Assembly: GCA_964507925.1 (NCBI GenBank)
Contig: CAZDRB010000002.1
Span: 1-47,248, forward strand
Direction of reading: 5' to 3'
Source: CAZDRB01 sp964507925
GTDB taxonomy: Bacteria > Patescibacteriota > Microgenomatia > UBA1400 > UBA12108
DNA length: 47,248 nt
Position 1 is the first letter of the stretch; every line of letters starts with the position of its first letter. Below are positions 7,864 through 16,829 of this stretch, in pieces. Below the pieces are notes generated by a model. The model worked only from the letters and a program-made list of their open reading frames with translations. It had not been told where the DNA came from and did no database searches. A program made the position numbers and the translations under genes.

Positions 7864-8644
7864 AATCAGTAGCTATCTACCTAAAATTAGTGTTGTCACC
7901 CCTAGCTTTAACCAAGGTAAGTATATTAAGGACACGATTGATAGCGTCCTCTCCCAAAATTATCCTAACTTAGAGTACATCGTTATGGATGGTGGTAGCA
8001 CCGATGGTACGGTAGACATTCTCAAAAGCTATGGCAAAAAGTTAAAGTGGGAGAGTAAAAAAGATCGGGGTCAAACTCACGCGATTAACAAAGGATTAAA
8101 CCTTGCAACTGGTGAGGTCTTGGCCTACCTTAACTCCGACGACATCTATCTCCCCGGGGCTCTCCAGCGAGTAGGGGAGTACTACGCCCAAACCAAGGCC
8201 GATTGGATCACTGGTGATTGTTTAACAATTGGCGAGGATGGTAGTCTCAGCAAAAACAACTGGCTCATTTCTGGCTATAAACGCTTTTTGATGTTTCTTT
8301 ACTCTCCTCTTACTCTCCGCATCGCCGACTCCATGCTCCCTCAGCCCTCAACTTTTTGGTCCAGGCGAGCTTGGGAGCGGGTAGGGGATTTTAAAGAGGA
8401 ATACCACTACGTGATGGACTATGATTATTGGCTTAGGATGAGTAAATACTTTAGACCTCACGACCTCAAAGTTGCTCTCTCCGGTTTTCGTTTTCAGGAT
8501 AACAGCAAATCACAGACTGGTCGGGTCAAATTAATGGCAGAAGGCATGATTGCACTTAAGAAGAATGGAGCTAACAACCTAGAACTCTTCCTTCATAAGC
8601 TCCATAGTGACTTAACATTATTTGTCTATCGGCTAATCGCATGA
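7856..8644 (+). CDS. GT2 family glycosyltransferase
   Basis: The 262-residue GT-A enzyme shows VVTPSFNQ (13-20), MDGGSTDGT (44-52) and LNSDD (92-96), the nucleotide- and metal-binding motifs of WcaA-like GT2 enzymes. RGQTHAINKGL (71-81) is typical of the subgroup that reads DGGSTDGT instead of DDGS. Near 185 a DYDYW segment supplies the likely catalytic acidic residues. It probably adds one sugar to a lipid-linked glycan in the cytoplasm; donor and acceptor are unknown. Its start overlaps abiEii by 8 nt and its end overlaps the next gene by 4 nt. Confidence 0.88.
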   Translation: MNKISSYLPKISVVTPSFNQGKYIKDTIDSVLSQNYPNLEYIVMDGGSTDGTVDILKSYGKKLKWESKKDRGQTHAINKGLNLATGEVLAYLNSDDIYLPGALQRVGEYYAQTKADWITGDCLTIGEDGSLSKNNWLISGYKRFLMFLYSPLTLRIADSMLPQPSTFWSRRAWERVGDFKEEYHYVMDYDYWLRMSKYFRPHDLKVALSGFRFQDNSKSQTGRVKLMAEGMIALKKNGANNLELFLHKLHSDLTLFVYRLIA

Positions 8645-9513
8645 TCTACTACCTCACTCTTTCTCTCGCCCTACTTTGTGCCGGACTCGAATCTGTCTCC
8701 TACTTCGGTTTTATCGAAAACAAAATCGGGATCTCTTCCCTAATTATCTATCTCCTCAGTTTTGTCCTTTCTATCTATCATCACAAATCATTCAAAATTC
8801 CGGATAAATGGTTATGGCTAATGCTAATCGCGACCAGTCTCATTTATGCCCTCCTGATTGCTCTTGAAACTTACTTCTACCCAAACTATATCTATAGTCA
8901 TCTGCACATTAACCCGGGAGTTACTCAGTTTGCACTCGCCTTCCTTTCCTATCACACTCTAATCCACCTCAAGCTTAATTGGCAAAAAGCATTTCTTATT
9001 GCCTCGCTCCTTTATGTCTTTGTCGATGGGGGAGGTCGTACCTTGGGATTAGCTGTGCGTGGACTCAGTCGTTTTGCCGCTGATCCCACAGCTACCTACG
9101 ACACCAAACTTTCTCGCGTCTATCCCGGTTTCTACGAAACAATGCAGGAGATTGTACGTCTGACTCCCAAAAGCGCCACCATTTTTATCCCTCCCCAAAG
9201 TAATCCTTGGGAGTTAGAGGGCAACGGCGCCATGGTCCGCTACTTTGTCTACCCACGGGAAGTCAAAAATCTGGATGACGATCTCTTTGTCCCCAAGGTA
9301 AACGGCCCTGCCTATGTTCTAATCGCCAAGGGCAGTGCCAAACAGAGACTAACTGCCTACGATTATGGCTGGCCCAAAAGTACCTGGACTGGTAAGAATG
9401 TCTGGAGGCTGGATGCTCAAAAACAACTAGTGCCAGCGCCCGATTCAACCTATATTTACGATCCCGACAATTTGTGGAGTTGGGGTCTCATTGAGGTCGC
9501 CTATGCTGACTGA
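8641..9513 (+). CDS. Membrane protein with C-terminal soluble domain, unknown
   Basis: I do not recognise a named family. The 290-residue protein has about five predicted spans in its first 130 residues (roughly 3-18, 31-46, 57-76, 94-110 and 117-129). A soluble domain of about 130 residues follows, rich in W, Y and P. It has no obvious catalytic motif, but the arrangement resembles the tail of a GT-C enzyme with a soluble ectodomain. Its stop overlaps the start of the next membrane protein, so the pair may act together as a split transferase. That is inference. Confidence 0.6.
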   Translation: MIYYLTLSLALLCAGLESVSYFGFIENKIGISSLIIYLLSFVLSIYHHKSFKIPDKWLWLMLIATSLIYALLIALETYFYPNYIYSHLHINPGVTQFALAFLSYHTLIHLKLNWQKAFLIASLLYVFVDGGGRTLGLAVRGLSRFAADPTATYDTKLSRVYPGFYETMQEIVRLTPKSATIFIPPQSNPWELEGNGAMVRYFVYPREVKNLDDDLFVPKVNGPAYVLIAKGSAKQRLTAYDYGWPKSTWTGKNVWRLDAQKQLVPAPDSTYIYDPDNLWSWGLIEVAYAD

Positions 9514-10795
9514 TATAGCACTAACGACCACAGTTGCTCTCCTCGGAGTACTCTCGGGTTATCCCTATGCACTCCATGTTGGTGGTGGGGTACTCCTGCG
9601 TGCTGGTCTCTCCTTTTTAATCGGCAGTGGTCTCACAACCTGGATATTTTTTCTCCTCCACATTCACTTTAACCTTCCCTTAACACTGCAGTTTGCCCTG
9701 CTTTCTTACGCTCTCGTTTGGTTAATAGGTTATGTAACTAAACCCATTAAAACCGCAGCTTTATCCAATAAACAACCATCCTCAAAACTAGTTTATGTTC
9801 CCATCATTATTACTGTCACAGCCTTCGTTATTGGCTCTTATCTCCCTTTAACTGCCTGGGACTCAATCGCCCTCTATGATTTCCGTGCTCATGCAATCAC
9901 GATCACTCATTCCCTCGCCGATATGACCAAGTCTACCTACGACATGAGCTATCCTCTTAACATCTCGCTCCTTCATAGCTTTGTTTACATGCTGGGCGGA
10001 AACAGCGCTCAAGGGCTGCATGCCCTCTTTTTTGGGAGTCTCCTCGCCGTAGTTTACGAAAGACTAAGGGAGTGGACTAACCCGCGCTGGGCCATTATCG
10101 GCACCATCTTGGTTGCGACCAGTAGTGAGCTTTTTGACCATGCCACCTTCGCCTACACTAACTTGCCCTATACTGCTTATCTGATCGCAGGTTTGCTATA
10201 TCTCTTAAGTCCAGCAAGACGTGAGCTAATAATCGGCGCACTCTTAATCGGTCTCTCTAGCTGGACTCGCTCAGCCGAACCGTTCTGGCTCCTCGCCTGG
10301 CTATTACTTATCTTTCAAGCCGTTAGGACAAAAGACACAAAAACTCTCTTTATTGGCTCACTCGCACTCTATGGCATTCGTTATGGCTGGACCCAGTACT
10401 ACAACGGAGTCGTCGCGGGGATAATTGGCGATTTGCCAGGTCTGACCCAGCAGTTAAGTCTCGCTCATCTACCGACGATCTATCAGAGACTACCTAGCTA
10501 TTACTGGTATCTTCGCCTCAATGTGATCGATCCTTATCGGGGATACTGGTTCCTCCTCTTGCCCATGCTCACTATATGGCTAAAGTCAAAATCATCGCGG
10601 CTCGGCCTCCTGTTTTTCCTGATCCTAACAACGCTGCTTATGGTCGTCGCTGGCGTTGTTGTCATGAGTCTTTTCTTAACTAGCTGGGCCGAGATCGGCA
10701 CTTCTGCCAGGCGCATGGTATTATTCATCATCCCGCTTAGTTTGATCGGCGCTACCTATGCCGGATATGTAATGAGTAACAAAAAATATGACTAA
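9503..10795 (+). CDS. Polytopic membrane protein, probable GT-C transferase
   Basis: The 430-residue protein has about ten spans. AWDSIALYDFRA (118-129) sits just after a span and resembles the acidic external-loop motif of GT-C enzymes, although it lies later than usual because three extra spans precede it. TRSAEPFW later resembles the TRpxG-type loop of the same superfamily. I chose the ATG at 9503, 11 nt inside the previous gene, over the upstream TTG at 9491. The GT-C call is inference from topology and motif position; no soluble C-terminal domain is present. The preceding gene encodes a membrane protein with such a domain and may be its partner. Confidence 0.6.
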   Translation: MLTDIALTTTVALLGVLSGYPYALHVGGGVLLRAGLSFLIGSGLTTWIFFLLHIHFNLPLTLQFALLSYALVWLIGYVTKPIKTAALSNKQPSSKLVYVPIIITVTAFVIGSYLPLTAWDSIALYDFRAHAITITHSLADMTKSTYDMSYPLNISLLHSFVYMLGGNSAQGLHALFFGSLLAVVYERLREWTNPRWAIIGTILVATSSELFDHATFAYTNLPYTAYLIAGLLYLLSPARRELIIGALLIGLSSWTRSAEPFWLLAWLLLIFQAVRTKDTKTLFIGSLALYGIRYGWTQYYNGVVAGIIGDLPGLTQQLSLAHLPTIYQRLPSYYWYLRLNVIDPYRGYWFLLLPMLTIWLKSKSSRLGLLFFLILTTLLMVVAGVVVMSLFLTSWAEIGTSARRMVLFIIPLSLIGATYAGYVMSNKKYD

Positions 10796-11711
10796 CTATC
10801 CAGTTGCTTTCTTTGTTTTTAAAAGGCCAAAGTACACCTACGATTTCTTATCTCGCATGCACGAGTCGGGTATCAAAAAAATCTATCTTTTCGCCGATGG
10901 TCCTAGAAACGGTCAAGAGAAAATTCTTACAGACCAGGTCAAAAGTGAGATCACTCGCTTCAAAAAATCACACAAAGACATTACCTTAATCACTCACTAT
11001 TCACCTCAAAACGTTGGGTTGAGGCAAAACATTATTACTGGACTAAACACCGTCTTTACCTATGAACAAGCTGCAATCATCGTCGAGGATGATTGTGCAT
11101 TCTCTCCCGACTTCTTCCGCTTTACCCAAATAATGTTAACCAAGTATCAGCGCGTTGCCAAAGTGATGTCGATTAATGGCATGAGCGTAGGTGGCAACTA
11201 CCGGGGTTATAGCTACAGCTTTACCAAATATCCGCAGTGCTGGGGTTGGGCCACCTGGAAAAGGGCCTGGGATCTCTACGACCCCACGATGCCAAGTTTT
11301 AATAATAAGTCCTGGGCTGCGCTCTCGCAAAAGCTCAACCTCCCCATCATCTTAAGGTCTTACTTTGAACTCATGTTTAATCTGGTTAAAAAAGGTCAAA
11401 TCAATACTTGGGATTTCCAGTGGACCTACGCTCATTTTGTAAACCAGGGCTTAGCCATCTCTCCCTGCGTTAACTTAGTTACCAACATTGGCTTTGATAG
11501 TGCCGCCACCAACACCAAGACCAAGACTAGTGTCGCCGCCTTAAAAGCAGGGGAATTACCCGCTCAACTTAAGCATCCAAACAAGATTATCGAGAATCTG
11601 ACAATTAGTCACGAAATCGAGCGTAAGTTCTACTCAAACCCCGTGGCAATCCTTGGTCTACTCAGGCAATACCTTTATTATCTTTGGGGCATGTATGCGC
11701 ATCGGTCTTAA
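10788..11711 (+). CDS. HlpA-like GT-A glycosyltransferase
   Basis: The 307-residue protein begins with PVAFFVFKRP (5-14), has an acidic IVEDDC motif (98-103) for nucleotide-sugar/metal binding, and CWGWATWKRAW (151-161). These features mark the group often annotated as hemolytic protein HlpA-like or sugar transferase, related to GT2 and GnT-I-like folds. There is no signal peptide. It overlaps the preceding gene by 8 nt and the following GT4 gene by 17 nt. The glycosyltransferase fold is likely; the sugar and acceptor are unknown, and the hemolysin label should not be taken literally. Confidence 0.78.
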   Translation: MTNYPVAFFVFKRPKYTYDFLSRMHESGIKKIYLFADGPRNGQEKILTDQVKSEITRFKKSHKDITLITHYSPQNVGLRQNIITGLNTVFTYEQAAIIVEDDCAFSPDFFRFTQIMLTKYQRVAKVMSINGMSVGGNYRGYSYSFTKYPQCWGWATWKRAWDLYDPTMPSFNNKSWAALSQKLNLPIILRSYFELMFNLVKKGQINTWDFQWTYAHFVNQGLAISPCVNLVTNIGFDSAATNTKTKTSVAALKAGELPAQLKHPNKIIENLTISHEIERKFYSNPVAILGLLRQYLYYLWGMYAHRS

Positions 11712-12792
11712 TATCCTCTATCTGATCCCAGACAGAGTAGGGGGAACCGAAACCTACGCCAGACACTTAATTAGCGCACTTACCAAGCAGCTAAAAGAGG
11801 GTGATGAGTTGGTCATATATGCCAGCCGCGAGACTGCCCCGACCTTCAACGAATCTAAGCATGTAAAAATTATTACTCTACCGGTTTTCTCAAACAATCG
11901 CCCACTTCGCCTCCTTGCTGAGCAGCTCCTCCTGCCCCTATATCTACTACGAGACCGGGTTAATGTCATTTTTTCCCTAGGTTACAGCTCCCCCTTCCTT
12001 CACCCTTGTCCCGCGATAGTGACGATCCATGATCTCAACTGGTATTACCACCCCGAGGACTTTGGGTTTGTCAGTAGGATTATGTGGAGTATGCTCACCA
12101 GGCTCTCGGCCCACACCGCTAACCATGTCCTAACCGACTCCTCCAACTCAGCACGCAGCATCAAAATAGTACTAAATCCTCGTTCCGTAACCCCCATTCT
12201 TCATGCCACTCCAGTTAAAGCTCGGCCGGCGAAACCTAGCTTCAAATTACCAACTAGCTACCTCTTCACTGTCAGCGCCAGCTATCCGCACAAAAACTTA
12301 ACAACTCTTATAAAGGTATTCAACGTTCTAGCCAGCATGCATCAAAATCTGTATTTAGTGATCTGCGGATTATCTGGCAAAGCAAGCAACAATTTAAAGA
12401 AGGAGATTAGCACATCTCCATTTAAGGATAGAATTATCACGCTTGGCTACATTACGAATGCAGAATTGAGTTATGTCTACTCTCAAGCAGATATTTTTGT
12501 TTTCACCTCTGCCTACGAAGGTTTTGGCTACCCCGTACTCGAAGCCATGAGTTATGGTGTGCCCGTAGTCAGTAGTAATGCTACCTCGCTAACAGAGGTT
12601 GTGGGGGATGGAGCAGTACTAGTGGATCCTTACGAAGTCCCAGCTTACACTCGTGCAATTACCAAAATATTAAGTGATAAAAATTACAAAAAAATGTTAA
12701 TAGCTCGCGGCTACAAGCGTGCCACTGAGTTACAATGGGATCAAACTGCCAAGAGTACACTAAGTATTATCTATAAGGAAGCAAGGTCATGA
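11695..12792 (+). CDS. GT4 family glycosyltransferase
   Basis: This 365-residue GT-B enzyme starts MRIGLNILYL with a GGTETYARHL loop (16-25), contains TIHDLNWYYHPEDF in the N-terminal half and ASYPHKNL at the start of the C-terminal Rossmann domain. YEGFGYPVLEAM (274-285) is the retaining GT4 EX7E motif. These enzymes transfer hexoses from nucleotide sugars in the cytoplasm. The start is taken at the ATG at 11695, where the conserved N-terminal strand begins, rather than the TTG at 11653. Base composition drops from about 43% GC to about 35% GC within the second half of the gene, where a more AT-rich stretch of the locus begins. Confidence 0.9.
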   Translation: MRIGLNILYLIPDRVGGTETYARHLISALTKQLKEGDELVIYASRETAPTFNESKHVKIITLPVFSNNRPLRLLAEQLLLPLYLLRDRVNVIFSLGYSSPFLHPCPAIVTIHDLNWYYHPEDFGFVSRIMWSMLTRLSAHTANHVLTDSSNSARSIKIVLNPRSVTPILHATPVKARPAKPSFKLPTSYLFTVSASYPHKNLTTLIKVFNVLASMHQNLYLVICGLSGKASNNLKKEISTSPFKDRIITLGYITNAELSYVYSQADIFVFTSAYEGFGYPVLEAMSYGVPVVSSNATSLTEVVGDGAVLVDPYEVPAYTRAITKILSDKNYKKMLIARGYKRATELQWDQTAKSTLSIIYKEARS

Positions 12793-13496
12793 CAAACTAT
12801 TTACAACATATGCAACAACTAGGGCAAGGAACTGCTTTTGCACGTCGTAAACGATATCTCGAATACAATTTCGCCGAGCATTTAGATAAACTGAATAGTG
12901 ACAGCGAAGTGCTCGAAATTGGTCCAGGCACAGGGGAGATGTTAAGTATTTTAAACGAGAAAAATATTAAAAATCTCGACATTATCGATAATGACCAAGC
13001 AGTCCTTAACTACTGCCAAAAAGAATATAGGTTGCGTAAGGCAATGTTGTCCAAATCACTGGATTTAACAAAGGTGATTACTAAACAAAAGTATGACCTC
13101 ATCGTCTTAACCCAAGTATTCGAGCATATTCCTAAATCTAGCTACCAAAATTGGATCAAAACACTCTACCGATCACTTAAGGTTGGCGGCACTATTCTTA
13201 TTACCGTTCCGAACGGTGCCAACCCCCTATCAGGGACTGAGCGATATGGGGACTTACAGCACGAGAACATGTTTACCATCTACTCCTTCCAGGAATTGAT
13301 GACTTTTGCAGGCATTGGTAGTAGGGAGTATCAGATTAAGGGATTCTATATTCCACCTGACAATCTTCTCCAAATTGTGCGCATCATCTTACAGAAAGTA
13401 CTTCATCTCTTCTTTATCCTACTCATGATTATCAACGGGGCAATTTATCAGACCTTAATGACGCCGAATATCTCACTCATCATTAATAAAAAGTAA
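12789..13496 (+). CDS. Class I SAM-dependent methyltransferase
   Basis: The 235-residue protein carries the SAM-binding motif VLEIGPGTGEML (41-52), an acidic second-strand end at IIDNDQ (about 65-70), and VFEHIPK (about 112-118). This is a Methyltransf_11/23-type fold. The C-terminal 40 residues are hydrophobic and could attach it to the membrane. In this context it probably methylates a sugar or lipid-linked glycan, but the substrate is inferred from neighbours only. It overlaps the GT4 gene by 4 nt and lies 5 nt before an FkbM-type methyltransferase. Confidence 0.85.
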   Translation: MTNYLQHMQQLGQGTAFARRKRYLEYNFAEHLDKLNSDSEVLEIGPGTGEMLSILNEKNIKNLDIIDNDQAVLNYCQKEYRLRKAMLSKSLDLTKVITKQKYDLIVLTQVFEHIPKSSYQNWIKTLYRSLKVGGTILITVPNGANPLSGTERYGDLQHENMFTIYSFQELMTFAGIGSREYQIKGFYIPPDNLLQIVRIILQKVLHLFFILLMIINGAIYQTLMTPNISLIINKK

Positions 13497-13501
13497 TTAA
13501 T

Positions 13502-14227
13502 ATGAGTTTAATTACTAATCTTTCTAAGCTTCTAGTTCGTATTTCTAATCCAAGATACTTCCTAAACATTATCTTATTTGGGTATCTAAACAAACATCAG
13601 AATCAATCTTTCTCTCAAGAGGGGGAAGATAGAATCCTATTTAGTATTTTTGGTCCGAGGACTAGTGGTTTTTACGTTGATGTAGGAGCACATCATCCTC
13701 GAAGGTTTTCTAACACCTTTTTGTTTTACAACTTAGGTTGGCGAGGTATTAATATCGACGCAAGCAAAGAGGCAATTAGATTATTTAAGGTGGAAAGAAA
13801 AAGAGATATAAATATTCACTGCGGTATTGGCAGTAGGGCGGGGTATAAACAATTTATCGTTTTCGACGAGCCAGCAGTAAGTACTTTTAACAAAGCCGTA
13901 GCCCAAGATAAAGTTAATAACACGAAGTTTCGCGTACGCTCTAGGGTAAAAGTCCCCATCAGACCCCTATCTCAGGTCCTGAGACGTCATCTGAAAAGCA
14001 ATCAAGTCATTGATTTTCTGAGCATTGACGTCGAGGGGAATGATTTCGAAGTTTTAAAGTCAAATAACTGGAAGAAATATCGTCCACTCTACATTGCAAT
14101 CGAAATATACGGGGTCAAAGATTTTAATACTGTTTTACAAGATCCAGTCACTTTCTACTTAGCTAAGCACCACTATGCTCCAATTGCAAAAACGTTAAAT
14201 ACTGTGATCTATAAAAGAATCCAATAA
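13502..14227 (+). CDS. FkbM family methyltransferase
   Basis: The 241-residue protein has SFSQEGEDRIL (36-46) leading into FYVDVGAHHP (57-66), the SAM site of FkbM-type O-methyltransferases, and SIDVEGNDFEVL (about 176-187), the family's acidic downstream motif. Known FkbM enzymes O-methylate polyketides and sugars; glycan-locus members are thought to make methyl ethers on sugar hydroxyls. Composition is AT-rich (18 of 60 bases G or C in 13561-13620). The next gene, an exostosin-like GT, overlaps by 1 nt. Family assignment is strong; substrate unknown. Confidence 0.88.
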   Translation: MSLITNLSKLLVRISNPRYFLNIILFGYLNKHQNQSFSQEGEDRILFSIFGPRTSGFYVDVGAHHPRRFSNTFLFYNLGWRGINIDASKEAIRLFKVERKRDINIHCGIGSRAGYKQFIVFDEPAVSTFNKAVAQDKVNNTKFRVRSRVKVPIRPLSQVLRRHLKSNQVIDFLSIDVEGNDFEVLKSNNWKKYRPLYIAIEIYGVKDFNTVLQDPVTFYLAKHHYAPIAKTLNTVIYKRIQ

Positions 14228-15291
14228 TGATCAAACGTACTATTCATCTCCTACAACTACTTAGCTATAAGATATTATCTTTGCTAAAGCTCAATCACAC
14301 CATTTTTAATTTTCACTGTGACCATAATAGCAATCCTCGGTTGAAGATATATGTCTATGATCTTCCATATTACTACTCAAAAAACGATCATTTTGACTTA
14401 AGGGTAACTTATCAGACTTTTGAGGCGATTAACTCATATTTTAAAAAATGCGTTAGAACTTTTGATCCAACACAAGCCGACTATTTCTTTGTCCCGATTA
14501 ATCTCCATCGATTTCAATACCATAATCATAATCCCAAGGATCTACTTAATCATTTGCATTACTTGACCAACAAGAAAGATCACATTATCGTAGCAACTGG
14601 AGACTTTGCCCAACGGGGGAAGCATTATGGTCATGGACAAGCCTACAAGATGCACTTCGAATGGCTAAAAGATTTCATCCTACTCGCACTAGAGTCGACT
14701 CCAGATTTAATCCCCAATCAAGATATTGGTCTTATCCCATACAATACGCTTTCAAAGAACCCTAGTTATAATCACAACCATCGTAAGTACTTATATTCAT
14801 TTTTAGGAAATAGCTATCAAGATTATTTACCAGTCTCACATGTTCGACGACGCTTATTTTCCCTTACGACATATCCAGATACACTAATCTCAGAATCTCT
14901 CTCCAACGAGCTAAGTCATGAATTATCAAAAAATTATCGAACTAATAATGAATACGAGCTACTCAGTCGAAATAGTATTTTTACACTTGTTCCCGCTGGA
15001 TATGGGCGTTGGACTTATCGTTTCTTTCAGTCAATACAGTGGGGATCTATTCCAGTTTTGTTGTCTGACAACTACCTTTTGCCTTTCAACGATCAAGTCC
15101 CATATGAAAAATTTAGTATCAGAATCGCGGAGTCAGACATTAGTCGACTCAACTCGATAATCCGAGGCATATCAGATAAAAAAATAAAATCTATGCAAGC
15201 CGAGCTAAAAAAAGCACAGCAACTTTTTACTCCAGACCACTTTTTCGCTATGCTATTTAAACAACTAGTTAAACAACGAAAGTATATTTAA
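14227..15291 (+). CDS. Exostosin-family (GT47-like) glycosyltransferase
   Basis: The 354-residue protein shows KIYVYDLP (40-47), the opening motif of exostosins, then ADYFFVPI near 85-92. The C-terminal half has LVPAGYGRWTYRFFQSIQWG (about 252-271) followed by SIPVLLSD, the GT47 signature region that binds the nucleotide sugar. Exostosin-type enzymes in eukaryotes build heparan sulfate and plant wall glycans by inverting transfer. Bacterial relatives occur in surface-polysaccharide loci. An N-terminal hydrophobic stretch (about 5-20) could be an anchor. The gene is AT-rich and overlaps both neighbours by 1 nt. The family call is good; the linkage made is unknown. Confidence 0.85.
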   Translation: MIKRTIHLLQLLSYKILSLLKLNHTIFNFHCDHNSNPRLKIYVYDLPYYYSKNDHFDLRVTYQTFEAINSYFKKCVRTFDPTQADYFFVPINLHRFQYHNHNPKDLLNHLHYLTNKKDHIIVATGDFAQRGKHYGHGQAYKMHFEWLKDFILLALESTPDLIPNQDIGLIPYNTLSKNPSYNHNHRKYLYSFLGNSYQDYLPVSHVRRRLFSLTTYPDTLISESLSNELSHELSKNYRTNNEYELLSRNSIFTLVPAGYGRWTYRFFQSIQWGSIPVLLSDNYLLPFNDQVPYEKFSIRIAESDISRLNSIIRGISDKKIKSMQAELKKAQQLFTPDHFFAMLFKQLVKQRKYI

Positions 15292-16829
15292 TGAATAATT
15301 TAATAAAACTAGGTATCGTCTCCTTCTTAATAACTTTTGTCGTATCACTAACGATTCATCCTTTTGAGATCCCTGACGAGAATGCTCACTACGCAAGTCT
15401 GAATTTCTTTAGCAACGAAGGTAGAATGCCAACTAAATACGACAAAGACAATCTCTCTTTAGAAGAATCGCGCGTTGAAGAGATTTTTGGAATAGTAGCT
15501 GGGAGCAATAAGTATTCTTATCACCCAGAATACCGGATCGAGCAAATCGATGGTATTGATGGTAAATATGAAGCAGAAATAAAATCACTCAACACTAAGG
15601 ATAATCGTAATACCTACCAAGATCACCGTGCCGCGCTCTATCCCCCTCTCTATTACGCTCTCACCCTGCCTTTTCATTCATTAGTCTCAGGCAGCGATCT
15701 TCTGAGCCGACTATTTTTCGCACGTTTGTCTTCAGTTCTATTTACTACTTTTACCATTCTAGTGGCTTACTCAATTGGCAAATACTTTAGTCGTGATGAA
15801 TCATTCGCCATAACCCTTTCAGGCATAACCCTTTTTTACCCGATGACCACCTATGTAGGCTCAGGGGTTAACTCAGACAACCTTCACAACTTGCTTTTTG
15901 CCATATCTATTTATTACTGCTTTAGGTTGATCAAGGAAGGTTTTGAGCATAAAAACGCACTAATTCTTGGATCCCTCGTTGGCTTAGACATGCTCACCAA
16001 GCCTCAGGCATATATTCTTTTTCCTCTTATTTTCTTAGCAATTATCATCAGGTGGCAATGGGCAAAGTGGCGAGAAATTATTCGGTATTTGTTTCTCCTA
16101 GTTATTCCTGTAGTTATTTTTGCTGGTTGGCAGGAAATCCCCAAATTCCTTGGCGGCAATCCTTATGCGATAGCAACCAGTGCCTTCACTGGTTGGCATA
16201 ATTTTCAGAATTTCCTATCTGGCTACATTCACACCCATCTTCGAGAAATGCCGGTATGGTATTGGGGAGTTTTCAAATGGTTTGGCTTAGTTTTGCCTAG
16301 ACCTTGGTGGTGGATCAGCATCCGCTTAGTAGTCGTTGCCGCATTAGGTGTCCTGATTAACTTTTATCGCGATATGCGTAAACATAAGCTCAGTGTTGAA
16401 TCAAAAATCATGCTCTGGATAGTAGGAGCAAACGCTATCTACGCCCTTGCTCTTATGTGGTTTGACTGGCAGTTTTATCAAATGTTAGGGCGCTCTCTTG
16501 GCTTGCAGGCCAGATACTATATGCCACTCCTAATTACTCAGATGTTGTTTGTGTTATACGGCTTAACTAGCTTATTTAAAGTTTCAAAGCTTAGTCACTA
16601 TGTCAGTATAGGACTCCTCTTATTTTTTGCTTCGATGTATTTGGCGGGCATATTTGTACAGCTGAGTGGTTATTATGACTTAACAAGTCTAAATATCTTC
16701 ATTGATCAACTTTCCCAATACAAACCTTGGTATGCCAAAGGACAGTGGTGGTACTTATGGTTTATAACCATGTTTATTGCTATGATCACGCTCATTAAAG
16801 GAATAATCTCTTCTAGCAAGCCAAAATGA
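15291..16829 (+). CDS. DUF2142 polytopic membrane protein (GT-C-like)
   Basis: This 512-residue membrane protein has one N-terminal span, then the acidic motif IPDENAHY (27-34), a large external loop containing YPPLYYAL, and about ten further spans. It matches DUF2142, a GT-C superfamily group of probable polyprenyl-phosphate-sugar-dependent transferases. The paralogue at 30825-32363 is also exactly 512 residues and shares NKY(S/T)YHPEY in the loop and LSQYKPxYAKG near the C-terminus. The gene overlaps a DPM1-like GT2 by 4 nt, which is followed by DUF2304, suggesting a three-gene donor/transfer module. Confidence 0.85.
   Translation: MNNLIKLGIVSFLITFVVSLTIHPFEIPDENAHYASLNFFSNEGRMPTKYDKDNLSLEESRVEEIFGIVAGSNKYSYHPEYRIEQIDGIDGKYEAEIKSLNTKDNRNTYQDHRAALYPPLYYALTLPFHSLVSGSDLLSRLFFARLSSVLFTTFTILVAYSIGKYFSRDESFAITLSGITLFYPMTTYVGSGVNSDNLHNLLFAISIYYCFRLIKEGFEHKNALILGSLVGLDMLTKPQAYILFPLIFLAIIIRWQWAKWREIIRYLFLLVIPVVIFAGWQEIPKFLGGNPYAIATSAFTGWHNFQNFLSGYIHTHLREMPVWYWGVFKWFGLVLPRPWWWISIRLVVVAALGVLINFYRDMRKHKLSVESKIMLWIVGANAIYALALMWFDWQFYQMLGRSLGLQARYYMPLLITQMLFVLYGLTSLFKVSKLSHYVSIGLLLFFASMYLAGIFVQLSGYYDLTSLNIFIDQLSQYKPWYAKGQWWYLWFITMFIAMITLIKGIISSSKPK

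Noticed and set aside
9491..9502. TTG start for the GT-C-like gene
   Set aside because: The ATG at 9503 gives a better start at the hydrophobic N-terminus. Similar extended starts at 11653, 34763 (minus), 35369, 37256, 39092, 43920 and 44437 were trimmed for conserved N-termini, ribosome sites or -10 boxes.
10788..11711. Hemolysin function for the HlpA-like protein
   Set aside because: The label comes from family naming. The EDD and WGWATW motifs and the setting indicate a sugar transferase.
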